The translations under genes and the position numbers were made by a program. A DNA stretch of 7,000 bases from an uncultured Opitutia bacterium (GTDB lineage Bacteria > Verrucomicrobiota > Verrucomicrobiia > Opitutales > UBA953): assembly GCA_903921665.1 (NCBI GenBank), contig CAIXQT010000085.1, forward strand, positions 1 through 7,000. The letters run 5' to 3'. Positions 5,212 to 7,000 of this stretch are shown here, in pieces (within the stretch, counting starts at the first letter, position 1; each line of letters opens with the position of its first letter). The notes under the pieces were generated by a model. The model ran no database searches and was not told where the DNA came from. It saw only the letters and a list, made by a program, of their open reading frames with translations.

Positions 5212-6165
5212 TCAGTGGCCCTTGATCGGAAAGAGGTCGGTCACGCTGTTGTTGCCATGGATGCGACGGATCGCATCGGACAGCAGCGGGGCGATCGAAA
5301 GCACCGTGATCGGCAGGTCCTTCGGCCAGTCGGCCGGCACGGAGTTGGTCGTGATGACCTCGTCGATGACGCCGCGGCGGAGGCGCTCGAAGGCGATCTC
5401 CTGGATCATGCAGTGAGAGACCACCGCGCGCACCGAACGGGCGCCGTTCTTCTTGAGCAGTTCGGCGGCGGCCACGAGCGTGCCCGCGGTCTCCGTCATG
5501 TCGTCGACCAGGATGATGTCGCGGCCTTCGACTTCGCCGACGAGGCTCGTGGCCTGGACGGTGGTCGCGCTCGTGCGACGCTTGGCGACGAAACCGTAAG
5601 GGAGGTTGAGCATGTCGGCCACGGCCGAGGCGTACTTCAGGCCGCCCACGTCAGGCGAGAAGACCGTGGCGTCCTTGAGCCAAGGCTTGTTCTTGATGTG
5701 CGCGTAGAAGACCGGCGAAGCGTAGAGATGATCGACCGGGATGTCGAAGAAGCCCTGGATCTGCTGGGCGTGCAGGTCGACCGTCAGCACGCGGTTGGCG
5801 CCGGCGGCGGTCAGCAGGTTGGCGACGAGCTTGGCCGTGATCGGCACGCGGGGCTTGTCCTTGCGATCCTGGCGAGCGTAGCCGAAGAATGGGATCACGG
5901 CCGTGATGCGGGCGGCGGAAGCGCGACGCAGCGCGTCGATCATGATCAGCAGTTCCATGATGCGGTCGTTAGCCGGCGCGCAGGTCGGCTGGATGACATA
6001 GACGTCGCAGCCGCGGATGTTCTCGTTGATCTGCACGAACGTCTCGCCGTCGGGGAAGCGATTGACTGTGGCGGTGCCGAGCGGAACGCCGAGATGCTCG
6101 CAGATTTCCTTGGCCAGCGCCGGGTTGGCGTTGCCGGTGAAAATCTTCATCTCAGGTAGGCTCAT
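5212..6165 (-). CDS. prs: Ribose-phosphate pyrophosphokinase (PRPP synthetase)
   Basis: Transfers pyrophosphate from ATP to ribose 5-phosphate, giving PRPP for purine, pyrimidine, histidine, tryptophan and NAD synthesis in the cytosol. The 317 aa are the class I length. Motifs: NRFPDGE (35-41) and the ATP-binding FFGYARQDRK (93-102); DLHAQQIQGFF (130-140) with metal-binding His132; the flexible-loop KRR (195-197); and the ribose-phosphate (PRPP) loop VDDMTETAGT (220-229), in which Thr-Glu replaces the usual Ile-Asp. The ATG at 6165 is 5 bp after the lpxD stop, so the two are co-transcribed. An internal ATG at 6150 (MKIFTGN) matches the usual family N-terminus nearly as well and could be the true start. 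Neither has a strong Shine-Dalgarno sequence. Confidence 0.95.
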   Translation of the reverse strand: MSLPEMKIFTGNANPALAKEICEHLGVPLGTATVNRFPDGETFVQINENIRGCDVYVIQPTCAPANDRIMELLIMIDALRRASAARITAVIPFFGYARQDRKDKPRVPITAKLVANLLTAAGANRVLTVDLHAQQIQGFFDIPVDHLYASPVFYAHIKNKPWLKDATVFSPDVGGLKYASAVADMLNLPYGFVAKRRTSATTVQATSLVGEVEGRDIILVDDMTETAGTLVAAAELLKKNGARSVRAVVSHCMIQEIAFERLRRGVIDEVITTNSVPADWPKDLPITVLSIAPLLSDAIRRIHGNNSVTDLFPIKGH

Positions 6166-6170
6166 GTCGT

Positions 6171-7000
6171 TTAACGGCCTGCAGAGTCCAAGGAGGCGGC
6201 CAGCGAATCAACCTTTTTGAACAATTCAGGGAGACGACGCGAAAGGACCACCAGACGTCGTTCCAGGCCGAATGGCACGGCGGGCGTGCCGTTCATGAAG
6301 CCATCAGCCGGCACGTCCTCGAAAAGACCCGTCTGAGCGCCCAGCTTGACGCGGTCACCAAGGGTGAGGTGTCCGGCCACGCCGGACTGGCCGCCGAGGA
6401 CGCAATGGTCGCCGAGGGTCGTGCTGCCGGCGATGCCGACCTGAGCAGTGATGAGACACTGGCGGCCGATGCGGACATTATGGGCGATCTGGACGAGATT
6501 ATCGATCTTGGTGCCCCGCCCGACTACCGTCTGGCTGAAGCGGGCGCGGTCGAGGGTGGAATTGGCGCCGACCTCGACATCCTCTTCCAAGACCACGTTG
6601 CCGATCTGCGGGATACGCTGGATCTCGCCATTGACCGGCTCGTAGCCGAAGCCGTCGGCTCCGATCACCGCACCGGACTGGAGGCGACAACGGGCGCCGA
6701 GGACGCAGTAGTCGCCGATCGTCACGCCAGGCTTGAGCCAGCAATCGGTGCCGACGAGCGCGTGCGCGCCGACATAGCAGCGAGCCTCCAGCACCGTGCC
6801 GGAAGAAATCGTGGCGCCTTCACCGATGACGCAAAGGGGACCGATGTGGGCCGCGGGGTCGACCTTGGCCGAGGCGGCGATGACAGCGGAAGCGTGGATG
6901 CCCGCAGGAGGGCGGGGCCAGAGGCGCGCCTCCAGCACCGAGCAAAGGAGAGCCAACGCGTAGGACGGGTTATCGACGCGCAGGAAAGCCTGACCGGCGG
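6171..7000 (-). CDS. lpxD: UDP-3-O-acylglucosamine N-acyltransferase LpxD (5' end beyond the window)
   Basis: Adds the second 3-hydroxyacyl chain, from acyl-ACP, to UDP-3-O-acylglucosamine in lipid A synthesis; its presence implies an LPS-bearing outer membrane. The frame is open to the right edge, so the N-terminus is missing; 275 codons are visible. The visible part starts in the uridine-binding domain, with LRVDNPSYAL (6981-6952), then GIHASAVI, followed by a long run of left-handed beta-helix hexapeptides. Signatures are IGADGFGY, NSTLDRARF and NLVQIAHNVRIG, the last holding the catalytic His (codon 6482-6480). The C-terminal helix is rich in Lys, Arg and Leu (PELFKKVDSLAASL), as in LpxD trimers. 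A TTG at 6956 is not the start because homology continues upstream. It precedes prs by 5 bp. Confidence 0.95.
   Translation of the reverse strand, partial: AGQAFLRVDNPSYALALLCSVLEARLWPRPPAGIHASAVIAASAKVDPAAHIGPLCVIGEGATISSGTVLEARCYVGAHALVGTDCWLKPGVTIGDYCVLGARCRLQSGAVIGADGFGYEPVNGEIQRIPQIGNVVLEEDVEVGANSTLDRARFSQTVVGRGTKIDNLVQIAHNVRIGRQCLITAQVGIAGSTTLGDHCVLGGQSGVAGHLTLGDRVKLGAQTGLFEDVPADGFMNGTPAVPFGLERRLVVLSRRLPELFKKVDSLAASLDSAGR

Noticed and set aside
5059..6159. 366-codon open frame on the plus strand opposite prs
   Set aside because: Composition is typical of an antisense shadow; it would cross the terminator and prs is unambiguous.

Overview
The window is GC-rich, densely coding DNA with strong G/C preference at third codon positions, and it encodes core functions of a Gram-negative bacterium (LpxD of lipid A synthesis, FabZ, FabI, GyrB, Prs). 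An OleA/OleB pair, a short insertion-bearing GyrB and mostly leaderless, coupled starts fit Verrucomicrobiota (Opitutae-like) best. That placement is inference from gene content and remembered family sequences, not from a search.

Layout, left to right. (1) Positions 1-1134, minus strand: N-terminal half of gyrB, running off the left edge. (2) Positions 1135-1367: a 233-bp non-coding gap with a perfect DnaA box, a second near-box 2 bp away in phase, a third box matching the relaxed consensus, a fourth one-mismatch box and a 27-bp AT-rich stretch beside gyrB. It is a candidate oriC or a DnaA-controlled gyrB leader. (3) Positions 1368-4539, minus strand: a tight four-gene operon in transcription order fabZ - fabI - oleA - oleB. 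Two junctions share 4-bp stop/start overlaps (GTGA and ATGA) and the third has a 3-bp gap. (4) Positions 4540-4627: an 88-bp divergent promoter region with an inverted repeat. (5) Positions 4628-5140, plus strand: an exported PrxQ/BCP-type peroxiredoxin. (6) Positions 5162-5193: a near-ideal bidirectional terminator between convergent genes. (7) Positions 5212-7000, minus strand: lpxD (5' end beyond the right edge) followed 5 bp later by prs.

How the genes fit together. FabZ and FabI carry out the dehydration and final reduction of type II fatty-acid elongation. OleA condenses two fatty acyl chains head to head, and OleB belongs to the haloalkane-dehalogenase-like family that decarboxylates beta-lactones in long-chain olefin synthesis. 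The operon therefore links fatty-acid elongation to head-to-head hydrocarbon synthesis. The intermediate enzymes OleC and OleD are not in the window: gyrB follows oleB where oleC would often be found. This partial ole locus fused to fatty-acid genes, and the DnaA-box cluster, are the two points most worth a second look. No mobile elements, CRISPR arrays, tRNA or rRNA genes were seen.
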